A stretch of DNA of 47,393 nt from an uncultured Clostridia bacterium (GCA_947088135.1 CAMUFJ010000009.1:1-47393), one strand, 5' to 3'. Shown: positions 15,801 to 24,524, counted from the stretch's first letter. The notes: generated from the letters alone by a model not told the origin. Numbers and translations: made by a program.

Positions 15801-15829
15801 TTGACAAGCCCGCACGGCGGGATTATAAT
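15801..15829 (+). promoter_or_regulatory. Consensus promoter of scfA
   Basis: A perfect TTGACA (15801-15806) and perfect TATAAT (15824-15829) are separated by exactly 17 bases. The spacer contains a GC-rich dyad, CCCGC ACG GCGGG (15809-15821). Full consensus predicts strong constitutive transcription of the peptide precursor. Confidence 0.9.
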
Positions 15830-15869
15830 AAGATTATATTCTATAACAAATAACAAACGGAGAAGAGCC

Positions 15870-16028
15870 ATGATCAAGACGATTGCGAAACCCGCTCAGA
15901 AGAAAGTGACCGGCTGCGGCGAATGCAGAAGCACCTGCCAATCGGCGTGCAAAACGAGCTGCACGGTAGGGAATCAATCCTGCGAGCGCGTTACGAGAGA
16001 GCAGAAAATCGATAACGAGAGAAAATAA
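15870..16028 (+). CDS. scfA: Six-cysteine peptide SCIFF (ranthipeptide precursor)
   Basis: The 52-residue precursor has the SCIFF hallmark of six cysteines within 45 residues: Cys16, 19, 23, 27, 31 and 38, in the block GCGECRSTCQSACKTSCTVG. The N-terminal leader MIKTIAKPAQKKV is recognised by the maturase in characterised homologues. In the family, the partner radical SAM enzyme links Cys to Thr through thioether bonds (ranthipeptide class). SCIFF is near universal in Clostridia, with reported links to quorum-type control but no settled role. The start at 15870 has GGAGAAG upstream and a perfect promoter 40 bases further up. Confidence 0.95.
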   Translation: MIKTIAKPAQKKVTGCGECRSTCQSACKTSCTVGNQSCERVTREQKIDNERK

Positions 16029-16044
16029 ATTTTCTCAAATAACG

Positions 16045-16089
16045 GAAAACAGAACGCGGGAGCGGCGAGATTTCGTTGCTCCTGTTTTC
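16045..16089 (+). other. Hairpin between scfA and scfB
   Basis: GAAAACA (16045-16051) pairs with TGTTTTC (16083-16089), and inside it GGAGC (16059-16063) pairs with GCTCC (16078-16082) around a 14-base loop, with a bulge on the left arm. No proper T run follows. It could act as a partial terminator or an RNA-stabilising 3' end that keeps peptide mRNA in excess over maturase mRNA. Confidence 0.5.
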
Positions 16090-16109
16090 TAATGTAATTC
16101 GGAGAAAAC

Positions 16110-17417
16110 ATGGTACACGTTTTTACCTATCACGATAAACACTATATTTACGATACGGGAAGCGCGTCGCTTCACGAGTGCGACGAAAAGACTGCGAAGT
16201 ACTTATCGGACGCGTCCGTAGCGTTCACCGACGAAGAACTGAAAGAAATTTTGGCGGACGTGAACGGCTTGAAGGAGGCGGGGCTTCTGTATGCGGACGA
16301 GCCCAAGGCTTACCCCATGAAGAGCGGGGAGGTGAAGGCGCTCTGCCTGCACGTAAGCCACGACTGCAATCTTCGGTGCAAATACTGCTTTGCGGACGAG
16401 GGGGCATATCATTCGGTGCGCGAAACCATGTCTTTCGAAACGGCGAAGGCGGCGATCGATTTTCTTTTAAAGGAAAGCGGGAAACGTAAAGTTTTGGAGG
16501 TGGATTTCTTCGGCGGAGAGCCGCTTATGAATTTAGACGTCGTGAAGCGGACGGTGTATTACGCAAAGGAGGAGGCGGCAAAGCTCGGCAAGCGGTTTTT
16601 ATTTACCACCACCACCAACGGCTTGCTTTTGGACGACGGCGCGATCGAATTTTTTAACGCGGAGATGGAAAACGTGGTGCTCTCGCTCGACGGGCGCAAA
16701 GAGATCCACGACGAAGTGCGCAAGACGGTGAACGGCAAAGGAAGTTTCGACGCCGTGATCGGTCAGATCAAGAAATTCGTCAAGTCGCGCGGGGACAAGC
16801 ATTACTACGTGCGCGGGACTTTTACGGCGAAGAATCTGGATTTTTCCAAGGACGTGCTTTTCCTTGCGGACGAGGGGTTCGATTCCCTTTCCGTAGAGCC
16901 CGTCGTTACCGATATTCCCGAATTGCAAATCAAGGAAGAACATCTGCCTCAAATCGAAAAAGAGTACGAGATTCTTTGCGACGAGTACGTGAAAAGAGAG
17001 GAAGAGGGGAAAGGCTTCAACTTCTTCCATTTCAACGTCGATTTGGAGGGCGGGCCTTGTTTGAGCAAGCGGGTATCCGCTTGCGGTGCGGGGAACGAGT
17101 ATTTCTCCGTCGTCCCGAACGGCGATATCTATCCCTGCCATCAATTTGCGGGCGATAAGAAATGGCGCATGGGCAACGTGTTCGAGGGGAAGCTCGATAA
17201 GGATCTCCGCGAAAAGTTTGCGGCGAGCTGTCTGTTTACTCGCCGAAAGTGCGACGGGTGTTTTGCGAAATTCATTTGCTCGGGCGGGTGCAGTGCGAAC
17301 AACTATCACTATAACGGCGATATCGATATTCCTTACGAGATGACCTGCGCGATGATGAAAAAGCGAATCGAGTGCGCAATGCACGTTCTTGCCGAGAGGA
17401 AATCACGCGAAAAATAA
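16110..17417 (+). CDS. scfB: SCIFF radical SAM maturase (thioether-forming)
   Basis: This 435-residue radical SAM/SPASM enzyme installs thioether crosslinks on the SCIFF peptide. It has an N-terminal peptide-recognition (RRE-like) region at about residues 1-70 (YHDKHYIYDTGSASLHECDE), the radical SAM cluster motif CNLRCKYC (Cys86, 90, 93), GGEPLMN, TTTTNG and SLDG. The C-terminal SPASM domain, for two auxiliary clusters, is rich in cysteine: ACGAGNEYFSVVPNGDIYPC, then CDGCFAKFICSGGC and a final EMTC. All match the C. thermocellum enzyme family. It lies 81 bases after scfA, beyond a hairpin. CGGAG precedes the ATG. Confidence 0.95.
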   Translation: MVHVFTYHDKHYIYDTGSASLHECDEKTAKYLSDASVAFTDEELKEILADVNGLKEAGLLYADEPKAYPMKSGEVKALCLHVSHDCNLRCKYCFADEGAYHSVRETMSFETAKAAIDFLLKESGKRKVLEVDFFGGEPLMNLDVVKRTVYYAKEEAAKLGKRFLFTTTTNGLLLDDGAIEFFNAEMENVVLSLDGRKEIHDEVRKTVNGKGSFDAVIGQIKKFVKSRGDKHYYVRGTFTAKNLDFSKDVLFLADEGFDSLSVEPVVTDIPELQIKEEHLPQIEKEYEILCDEYVKREEEGKGFNFFHFNVDLEGGPCLSKRVSACGAGNEYFSVVPNGDIYPCHQFAGDKKWRMGNVFEGKLDKDLREKFAASCLFTRRKCDGCFAKFICSGGCSANNYHYNGDIDIPYEMTCAMMKKRIECAMHVLAERKSREK

Positions 17418-17448
17418 ACGAAAAATAGAAAAAACGGCGCGTTTCGGC

Positions 17449-17477
17449 TTGACGAGCGCGCCATAATTCTATATAAT
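17449..17477 (+). promoter_or_regulatory. Promoter of secD-secF
   Basis: TTGACG (17449-17454) and a perfect TATAAT (17472-17477) are 17 bases apart. An inverted repeat GGCGCG / CGCGCC (about 17436-17462) surrounds the -35 box. The leader to the secD ATG is about 65 bases. Confidence 0.8.
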
Positions 17478-17547
17478 GATAAGGTGAGAATTTTCCTAAA
17501 CGGAATTATCTAACGGATTTTTCCCCGACGACATATAGGAGGAAACA

Positions 17548-19047
17548 ATGGGCAAGATCAAATCGGCGATTTGTATCACTTTGTTCACGTTGCTGATCGC
17601 CGCGCTCTGCTTTGTGTGTGCGGTGTCCTTTTCTTACGGAACGGACGGAGTTCACACGTTCAACTCGATCCTTCGCCTCACGGCAAAGGACGCCGACCTC
17701 GGCGCAAAATACGGCTCCGACGGATACCTCGGCGGCGGTTATACCGTCGTCTATTATCCCGAGGGCGTGATTTCCGCAAAGGAATACGAGGAGAACAGCG
17801 CAAGCTATACCGACGAGAGCGAACTTCAAAAATACAAGGATCGCTACGTCGCCTATGCGGACGGCGCGATCTACTTGGATAAGGACGAGGTGTGCGGCGG
17901 AGGCAACGAGCCCGCCGAGAGCTACCTTGCCGACTTCGACGCGACCTACGAGCTCCTGTTCGACCGCTACGCCAACCTGAAAAAGGACGGCGTTCGGCTT
18001 GAAAAGCGGGACAAGCTCACCGTGAGCGTGTTCCTTCCCAAGGAACTCATGCAGAACGAGCTTTACGCGTTTACGGTGCATTCCTATACGGGCGCCGTGA
18101 CCGTCCGCTACGGCACTTCCACCGATTCTTCCGCCGCGGAAACCGTTTTGCCCGCCCGCGCGGATAAGACGATCGGCGACTACGTTAAGAAATTCTCCTC
18201 CCGTACGACGGCGGACGGCACGGCTTACGTCGTGATCGATTTCACCGATCTCGGCAGAGAGGTAATTGCGGCAAAGACGGCGGATGCAACGAGCGGCACT
18301 TTGTTCTTCATGGCGGGCGAAAATTCGCTCATTCCGCTTTCGGTATCCTCCCAGATCGATCAGGAATCTTTGTATATCAGCGGTACTTACACCAAGGAAT
18401 CGGCGGAGATCTGCGCGACTGCGCTTAACACCGCGCTCAAAGGGGACGGGCAGGATTACCTTTCCCTCACCCTCGGCGATTCTCACCGTTCGGAAGCCCT
18501 CTACGGCGCGAACGCCCTTTACGGGCTGTTCATTGCGTTCGGCGTTTGCTTCCTTGCAATGATGATCTTTTTCTTCGTTCGCTACGGGGCGCTCGGCTTT
18601 GCGCATCTCTATACCTACCTCATCATGACCTTTATCATGATCCTCTGCGTATGGTCGATTCCCTTCCTGTATTTGTCCACGGAAACCCTTCTTGCATACC
18701 TCATCGTATCCGTCGTGTTCTCGGCGTGCAACGCTTTGGTGTTCGAGCGCGCGAGAAAAGAGTTTGCGCTCGGCAAGACGATGACTTCGTCGGTCAAGAC
18801 GGCTTACCGCCAAAACTTCTGGCATATTTTCGATTTGCATATTATCCTTGCGGCGCTTTCCTTCATCGTGTACGGCATCGCGCTCACCAATTTAGGCGCG
18901 TTTGCGTTCGTGCTCGGGCTTGGAACGGTGTTCAGCGGGCTGTGCGTGCTCGGACTTAACCGCTTCATGTGGGCGATCATGATGGCGTTCACCCGCAACA
19001 AGGGAAGGTTCTGCAACTTCAAGAGGGAGGTGGTTGACGATGACTAA
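17548..19047 (+). CDS. secD: Divergent SecD-type protein translocase subunit
   Basis: SecD with SecF uses the proton motive force to pull exported proteins through SecYEG. The 499-residue protein has the SecD layout: a first helix at 8-28, a large extracytoplasmic region to about 318 (with LGGGYTVVYY near 61-70), and five helices at about 321-345, 351-373, 379-398, 427-447 and 449-480. The VFER motif after helix 4 (residues 398-401) and the following basic segment align with canonical FERIKEEL. Oddly, the essential VDAN aspartate (E. coli SecD Asp519) aligns with Ala393 in SACN. AGGAGG precedes the ATG. It overlaps secF. The family call rests on topology, VFER and gene context, so it is less sure than for neighbours. 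Confidence 0.8.
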   Translation: MGKIKSAICITLFTLLIAALCFVCAVSFSYGTDGVHTFNSILRLTAKDADLGAKYGSDGYLGGGYTVVYYPEGVISAKEYEENSASYTDESELQKYKDRYVAYADGAIYLDKDEVCGGGNEPAESYLADFDATYELLFDRYANLKKDGVRLEKRDKLTVSVFLPKELMQNELYAFTVHSYTGAVTVRYGTSTDSSAAETVLPARADKTIGDYVKKFSSRTTADGTAYVVIDFTDLGREVIAAKTADATSGTLFFMAGENSLIPLSVSSQIDQESLYISGTYTKESAEICATALNTALKGDGQDYLSLTLGDSHRSEALYGANALYGLFIAFGVCFLAMMIFFFVRYGALGFAHLYTYLIMTFIMILCVWSIPFLYLSTETLLAYLIVSVVFSACNALVFERARKEFALGKTMTSSVKTAYRQNFWHIFDLHIILAALSFIVYGIALTNLGAFAFVLGLGTVFSGLCVLGLNRFMWAIMMAFTRNKGRFCNFKREVVDDD

Positions 19048-20038
19048 ACGGCCTACCAAACTGTTGCCCGTTTGGATCGCGGTTTCGGCGGTGATCCTCA
19101 TTGCGGGAATTGTTCTGTTCGCCCTCATGGGCTTCAACACGTCGCCCGAAGCGAGAAACAACAAAACGGTGGAAGTGAGCTACGGCGTTGCCGTGGAAAT
19201 CACCACGGGCGCGGAAGAGAAGCTCCAAGAAACCTGCGAAGCGGCGTTCGAGGCAAACGGACTCAAACCCATTCACGAAAATCTCGTCGTTGAGATCGAT
19301 TCCAACAGCGGGAGCGTCACGGGCGATAAAAAGCTCGTGTATACCTTCTCGGACAGTGCGACGGGCGCGGCGCTCGAAGCCGCCCGCGCGCAGATCGACG
19401 CGGCGAAATCCGAATTTCCCGCAACGGCGGATATTTTCGTCAGCGTTCACGGCGGAGAGGGGAGTTTGTTCGGAGAGAGCATTTGGCGGGGAGCGATCGC
19501 CCTTGCGGTCGGCGCGATCGTCGTGCTCGTCTATATCGGCGTCCGTTTCGGTATCGGCGCGGCGCTCACGGGGCTTACCGTTTGCGTACACGATTCGCTC
19601 GTGGCGCTTGCCTTCCTTGCGATCGCCCGTATTCCCGTATACGCCTTTGCGCCTTTGCTTTATGCGGGCGTTGCGGCGGTAGTATCCCTGCTGTTGTGGC
19701 TTGTTCAGTGCATCAAAATGCGCGAGAATTTCAAAGAGCCTTCCTTTAAATCGCTCTCCGCGGAGGAGGCGGTAGCCGAGTCGGGCAAAACTGCGCTCGC
19801 TTGGATCTTGGGCGTAGGCGGTGCGATCGCGCTTGCAATCGCCGTATGCGGCGGTTTGGCAACGGCGGGCGTCAGGCTGTTCCTGCTCCCTGCGCTCGTA
19901 CCCGTAGCGGTTGCGTTCTATTCCTCCTTGCTCTTAGGCCCCGCGCTCCACGTTCACGTGAAAGCGGCGTTCGACAAGCGCAAGCTGAAAAGCAAACGCT
20001 ATATCGGCAAGGCGAAAGCGCAGGAAACAAAAGATTAA
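19040..20038 (+). CDS. secF: Divergent SecF-type protein translocase subunit
   Basis: Partner of SecD, 332 residues from the ATG at 19040 (GGGAGGT eight bases upstream; it overlaps the secD stop by eight bases). Layout: helix 1 at about 10-30, an extracytoplasmic domain (about 45-140) and five helices from 149 to 305. The conserved aspartate of helix 4 is kept (VCVHDSLVALAF, Asp185; E. coli Asp213), but the next motif, normally GYSxNDTxxVFDRIREN, is reduced to VVSLLLWLVQCIKMREN, so the Asn-Asp pair is lost and the FDR arginine (E. coli Arg247) aligns with Lys226. The C-terminus is basic (KRKLKSKRYIGKAKAQ). Function may be altered. Confidence 0.8.
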   Translation: MTKRPTKLLPVWIAVSAVILIAGIVLFALMGFNTSPEARNNKTVEVSYGVAVEITTGAEEKLQETCEAAFEANGLKPIHENLVVEIDSNSGSVTGDKKLVYTFSDSATGAALEAARAQIDAAKSEFPATADIFVSVHGGEGSLFGESIWRGAIALAVGAIVVLVYIGVRFGIGAALTGLTVCVHDSLVALAFLAIARIPVYAFAPLLYAGVAAVVSLLLWLVQCIKMRENFKEPSFKSLSAEEAVAESGKTALAWILGVGGAIALAIAVCGGLATAGVRLFLLPALVPVAVAFYSSLLLGPALHVHVKAAFDKRKLKSKRYIGKAKAQETKD

Positions 20039-20053
20039 CGAAAGGCATGGTAT

Positions 20054-20079
20054 GAGCGGGATCAAAAGTCCCGCTCTTT
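20054..20079 (+). terminator. Weak terminator or attenuator between secF and recJ
   Basis: GAGCGGGA (20054-20061) and TCCCGCTC (20069-20076) form an 8-bp GC-rich stem with a 7-base loop. Only three T follow, so termination is probably partial and recJ may be read through from secDF. Confidence 0.55.
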
Positions 20080-20098
20080 GCATATACAGGGGAGTTGC

Positions 20099-22384
20099 AT
20101 GAAAAAAATAGTTCGCGAATTCCAATTTACTCCCGACGAGGAGGAGAAAATCGCAAGGCTTGCAGATGAACTGCACCTGACCCGTACGACGGCGGGTATC
20201 CTCTACGCGCGCGGAAACGACAGCGCGGAGAAGATGCGCGCCTTTTTGCACCCTTCGCGCGAGCATTTTCTCTCGCCCTTCCTCATGCGCGGCATGAAGG
20301 AGGCGGTGGAGCTTTTGAAGCGCGCGCGGGACGAGGAATGGAGAGTTGCGGTATTCGGCGATTACGATGCGGACGGGATCGGCGCGCTTGCCATTATGAG
20401 CCGTGCGCTCACGCGGTTCGGCATCGAGCCCTATCTATACGTGCCCGAAAGGGCGGACGGCTACGGCATGAGCGTGGACGCCGTCGATAAAATTTTCGAT
20501 GAATTCCTGCCCGATTTGCTCGTCACCGTCGATTGCGGGATCTCCAACGCGCGGGAGGTGGAGTATTTAAAAGAACAGGGAGCATACGTCATCGTCACCG
20601 ATCACCACGAGCTTCCCGAAGAACTTCCCGATTGCGTCGTCGTCAACCCCAAACTGCAAGATGATTATCCTTACGACAATTTGTGCGGCGCGGGCGTTGC
20701 TTGGAAACTCGCCTGTGCGCTCATCGGCGAAGAGGCGTACGGACTGTTGGACTTTGCCGCGCTTTCCACGGTTGCGGACAGCGTACCGCTTTTGGGAGAG
20801 AACCGCGACATCGTGGCGGAGGGGTTGAAGCTGATCGCGCGCAATCCCCGCAGGGCGATTGCCGAACTTTCTGGAAAAGGGGACGCGACGGCGCAATCGC
20901 TGGCGTTTACCGTTGCCCCCCGCATCAACGCCGCGGGGAGAATGGGCGACGCGCACGCCGCGCTCGAAATGTTCACTTCCGAGGACGATTTCGAGATCCG
21001 CGAGATCGCAGAAAAACTCAACGCATACAACGTGGCAAGGCAGAAATACTGCGACGAAATGTACCGTAACGCGCTCGCGCAGATTTACGCGGAGGGCGCT
21101 TACGGGAACGTCATCATGCTCGCGGGCGAGAATTGGAACGCGGGCACGGTGGGTATCGTTGCCGCGCGCATAGCAGAGCAATTCAACCGTCCCGCGCTTT
21201 TGTTTGTAAAAAGCGGGGATATGCTTCGCGGAAGCGCGCGCAGTATCGACAGCGTAAATATTTTCGAGGCGCTCAGAGCGTGCTCGGAGCATATCGAGGA
21301 ATTCGGCGGGCACTCGCAGGCGGCGGGCGTCAACGTGCGTGCGGAAAATTTCGGGGCGCTCAAAGCCGCGCTCGACAAGTTTTTGGGCGAACGCTACACC
21401 CGCGAGGATTTCGCGCCCGTGCTTCCCGTCTGCGGTAAGGCGGAGGACTTCGCCCGCGTTGCAACGGAGCTCGAAATGCTCGAACCGTACGGGGTAGGCA
21501 ACCGCCGTCCGCAATTTTATATCGAGGCGGAGTCAACGGACGCTTCTCCCCTCAAACCGCTTTCTCCTCACCTCTCGCTTACGGTGAATAAAATGGAGTT
21601 TCTCGCCTTCAACGGCGTGCAGAATTTAAAGTTTTTGAGAAGCGATTTGAAAAAACAGCTCGTGTTCGAATACAATATTTCGCAATTCCGCGGAAGGGAA
21701 TATATCAAGGGCTATCTTCGCGCCGTCAATTACGACGGGGAAAGCGGTAAACGCGTGGAGCTCGACCTTTTTTGCAACAGGTTGCAAGCCTTCGGGGAAG
21801 AGGCGCTTCCCGCTCGCATTTTGTCCCAAGCGGAAATTTCCGCGCTTATCGAGGAGAAGCTTTCGGCGTGCGCGTACGGATTGTGCGTCGTCTGCCGCGA
21901 CCGCGCCGTCTTGAAGGAATATCCTATGCTGGGGTCGATTCCCGTAGAAGTTTTTTCCCTCTCGTCGGGGAGCGTATGCAACGCGGTGCTCGTTTCTCCC
22001 GATTTCGGGACGGATCTGAGCGCATTCCGCGACATCGTATTTCTCGACGCGCCCGCCTCGGGCGTGCAAACGGGGAAGGCGGCGCTGTACGCGGCGGAAG
22101 AACGCCCGCACGGGTTGGAACTCGACTGCTCCCGCGAGGGGCTGTTGGCGGTGTTTTCCGCACTCAAAAAATACGACGGCTCGTTTGTCGGCGAAAGCCT
22201 TGCCGAGGCCGCGCGCACCTTAAAGACGGGTGTTTGCGAAGAGCAGACGGCGTTCGCCTTGGCGGTGTTCGCCGAGCTCGGGCTTGTCGCGCTTGCAAAC
22301 GGAATTTTGCGTATTGTAAGAGGGGTGAAGACCGACCTCAATAATTCGGCGATATACCGCAGGATCTTGGGAAAAGAGAATTGA
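20099..22384 (+). CDS. recJ: Single-stranded-DNA-specific exonuclease RecJ
   Basis: RecJ degrades single-stranded DNA 5' to 3' in recombination and mismatch repair. The 761-residue protein shows the DHH phosphoesterase motifs: FGDYDADGIGALA (about residue 88), VTVDCGISN, VIVTDHHELPE, NPK and the DHHA1 motif EEFGGHSQAAGVNV (about residue 400), followed by an OB-like domain and a C-terminal extension of about 200 residues with less conservation, as in other Firmicutes. The start at 20099 has AGGGGAG upstream; the in-frame ATG at 20078 is too close to the hairpin. It leads a recJ-rel-hydrolase-hemZ operon; in many Clostridia apt lies between recJ and rel, but not here. Confidence 0.93.
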   Translation: MKKIVREFQFTPDEEEKIARLADELHLTRTTAGILYARGNDSAEKMRAFLHPSREHFLSPFLMRGMKEAVELLKRARDEEWRVAVFGDYDADGIGALAIMSRALTRFGIEPYLYVPERADGYGMSVDAVDKIFDEFLPDLLVTVDCGISNAREVEYLKEQGAYVIVTDHHELPEELPDCVVVNPKLQDDYPYDNLCGAGVAWKLACALIGEEAYGLLDFAALSTVADSVPLLGENRDIVAEGLKLIARNPRRAIAELSGKGDATAQSLAFTVAPRINAAGRMGDAHAALEMFTSEDDFEIREIAEKLNAYNVARQKYCDEMYRNALAQIYAEGAYGNVIMLAGENWNAGTVGIVAARIAEQFNRPALLFVKSGDMLRGSARSIDSVNIFEALRACSEHIEEFGGHSQAAGVNVRAENFGALKAALDKFLGERYTREDFAPVLPVCGKAEDFARVATELEMLEPYGVGNRRPQFYIEAESTDASPLKPLSPHLSLTVNKMEFLAFNGVQNLKFLRSDLKKQLVFEYNISQFRGREYIKGYLRAVNYDGESGKRVELDLFCNRLQAFGEEALPARILSQAEISALIEEKLSACAYGLCVVCRDRAVLKEYPMLGSIPVEVFSLSSGSVCNAVLVSPDFGTDLSAFRDIVFLDAPASGVQTGKAALYAAEERPHGLELDCSREGLLAVFSALKKYDGSFVGESLAEAARTLKTGVCEEQTAFALAVFAELGLVALANGILRIVRGVKTDLNNSAIYRRILGKEN

Positions 22385-22397
22385 GAGGGGAGGGGCT

Positions 22398-24524
22398 ATG
22401 GACGGTATCTTAATGAAAATATACGAACACTATACGGGCGACGATCGGACGATGCTCCTTCACGCGTACGACTTTGCCAAAGCGGCGCATGAGAATCAAA
22501 AGCGCGCTTCGGGCGAGCCCTATTTTATCCACCCCTGCGCCGTGGCGGAAATTTTAGTGGAGCTCGGGCTCAACGCGACCACTATCGCGAGCGCGCTCCT
22601 GCACGACGTCATCGAGGACACGAGCGCGACGGAAGAGGATATCCGGCGCGAGTTCGGCGAGGAGGTGCTCTCCCTCGTTTCGGGCGTCACCAAGCTTGAC
22701 AAAATCGTCTTTAAATCGCAGGAGGAAGAGGAGGCGGAGAATTTCCGCAAGATTTTCATCGCAATGGCGAAGGATATCCGCGTCATCATCATCAAGCTCG
22801 CGGACAGACTTCACAATATGCGCTCGCTCAATTACCTTTCCGGAGAGCGTCAGAAAAAAATGGCGCGCGAAACGCTCGACATCTACGCGCCCATCGCGGG
22901 AAGATTGGGTATTTCGCAAATCAAGTGCGAGCTCGAAGATCTGTGCCTCAAATATCTCGATCCCGCCGCGTTCGAGTTTCTCGTGGAGAACATTCACCAA
23001 AAGTTGGAGGAGCGTAACCGCTTCGTCGATTACGTGGTGGAGGAGATCAGGGGTATTTTAAAAGAAAGCAATATCGCGGGCGATGTGTTCGGACGCCCCA
23101 AGCATTTCTATTCCATCTATAAAAAGATGAAGGAAAAGCATAAGACCCTCGAACAAATTTACGATTTAACGGCGGTGCGCGTCATCGTGGGCACGGTGGA
23201 CGAATGCTACGAAGTGTTCGGCAAGATCCACAAACAGTGGAAGCCCGTTCCCATGCGCATCAAGGATTATATCGCCACCCCCAAGCCGAATTTGTACCAG
23301 TCCCTGCATACCACGGTCGTCACCAATTTCGGACAGCCTTTTGAAATCCAGATTCGCACGGAGGAAATGCACCGCACGGCGGAGTACGGTATTGCGGCGC
23401 ATTGGAAGTACAAGGAACAGCGGGATTCGGAAACCTCGCTCGACCAGCGCATCGCTTGGATCCGCGAGGTGATGGAACTGCAAGGCGGGTTGAAGGATTC
23501 CAAAGAATTTATGGATACCGTCAAGGGGGAGCTTTACAGCACGGAGCTGCTTGTATTCACGCCTCACAGCAAGGTCATTTCCCTGCCTGCGGGCGCGACC
23601 CCCGTCGATTTCGCTTACGCCATTCACTCTGAGGTGGGCAACCGCTGTACGGGCGCGAAGGTCAACGGAAAAATCGTCCCGCTCAATTCGCAGTTGGAGC
23701 TGGGCGACGTGGTGGAGATCATCACTTCCCCCAACAGCAAAGGCCCTTCCCGCGATTGGCTCAAATTCATCAAATCTTCCTCCGCGCGCGCGAAAATCAA
23801 GTCTTTCTATCGTAAGGAAATGAAAGAGGAGAATATCCGCCTCGGCAGGAGTATGCTCGAAGAAGCCGCCAAGCGAAAAGGGTATTCGCTTCCCCAACTG
23901 CTCACGGCGGAGAGCTTCAAGCTTTTGTCCGAGAAGTTTTCTTTCGACACGCAGGACGAAATGTTTTCGGCGATCGGCTACGGCGCGCTCACCGTTCATC
24001 AAATCATCTTCAAGCTGTTGGACTATTACCGCAAGGAGGTTCCTCAGCCCGTTACGGTGCGCCCGCTTCACCGAACCGTGCAGGGCGCGGTCACGATCAA
24101 GGGCACGTCGGGCTTGCTCGTTTCCTTTGCGGGGTGCTGTTCGCCCGTCCCCGGCGATGAAATTATCGGTTTCGTCACGCGCGGGCGCGGGATCGTCGTT
24201 CACCGCAAGGACTGTCCCAACATGAAAAATGCGGACGCGGGACGGTTGCAGCCTGCGGAATGGATCGCCGACGAACAGGGCGCGCGTTTCAAGGCGGCAA
24301 TCGTCGTTACGGCGGAGGATCAGGGCGCGGCGCTCACGGCAATTTCGGGGAGCGTTGCGGAAATGAAACTGGAAATTACCTCCATCAACGGTCGGTACGA
24401 CAGGAACGAATCGGCGATCGTGGACGTCACCGTTGCACTCACCAACCGTCACGACGTCGAAATTCTCCTCAACAAAATCAAATCGCACCCGAAGATCATC
24501 GACGTCCGACGCGTTTCCGATTGA
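22398..24524 (+). CDS. relA: Bifunctional (p)ppGpp synthetase/hydrolase
   Basis: Long RSH enzyme that makes and degrades the stringent-response alarmone. The 708-residue protein has an intact HD hydrolase domain (YFIHPCAVAEIL, ALLHDVIEDT near residue 75, LADRLHNMR), a synthetase domain (GRPKHFYSIYKKM, YDLTAVRVIV, RIKDYIATPKPNLYQSLHT), a TGS domain from about 385 (LLVFTPHSKVISLPAGATPV), a zinc-finger-like/CC region (AGCCSPVPGDEI) and a C-terminal ACT domain. All motifs for both activities are present. The start at 22398 has GGAGGGG upstream, 13 bases after recJ. Named Rel in Firmicutes. Confidence 0.96.
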   Translation: MDGILMKIYEHYTGDDRTMLLHAYDFAKAAHENQKRASGEPYFIHPCAVAEILVELGLNATTIASALLHDVIEDTSATEEDIRREFGEEVLSLVSGVTKLDKIVFKSQEEEEAENFRKIFIAMAKDIRVIIIKLADRLHNMRSLNYLSGERQKKMARETLDIYAPIAGRLGISQIKCELEDLCLKYLDPAAFEFLVENIHQKLEERNRFVDYVVEEIRGILKESNIAGDVFGRPKHFYSIYKKMKEKHKTLEQIYDLTAVRVIVGTVDECYEVFGKIHKQWKPVPMRIKDYIATPKPNLYQSLHTTVVTNFGQPFEIQIRTEEMHRTAEYGIAAHWKYKEQRDSETSLDQRIAWIREVMELQGGLKDSKEFMDTVKGELYSTELLVFTPHSKVISLPAGATPVDFAYAIHSEVGNRCTGAKVNGKIVPLNSQLELGDVVEIITSPNSKGPSRDWLKFIKSSSARAKIKSFYRKEMKEENIRLGRSMLEEAAKRKGYSLPQLLTAESFKLLSEKFSFDTQDEMFSAIGYGALTVHQIIFKLLDYYRKEVPQPVTVRPLHRTVQGAVTIKGTSGLLVSFAGCCSPVPGDEIIGFVTRGRGIVVHRKDCPNMKNADAGRLQPAEWIADEQGARFKAAIVVTAEDQGAALTAISGSVAEMKLEITSINGRYDRNESAIVDVTVALTNRHDVEILLNKIKSHPKIIDVRRVSD

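Noticed and set aside
17436..17462. GGCGCG...CGCGCC hairpin after scfB as a terminator
   Set aside because: On the plus strand it is not followed by a T run; the T run is on the minus strand, where no gene ends. It also contains the -35 box of secD, so I treat it as a dyad at a promoter.
17506..18840. Long minus-strand open frame (444 codons) opposite secD
   Set aside because: Composition is Arg/Glu/His-rich antisense type without domains; secD has a promoter, ribosome site and membrane topology. The same applies to minus-strand frames at 16599-17384, 23166-24488 and 32288-33511.
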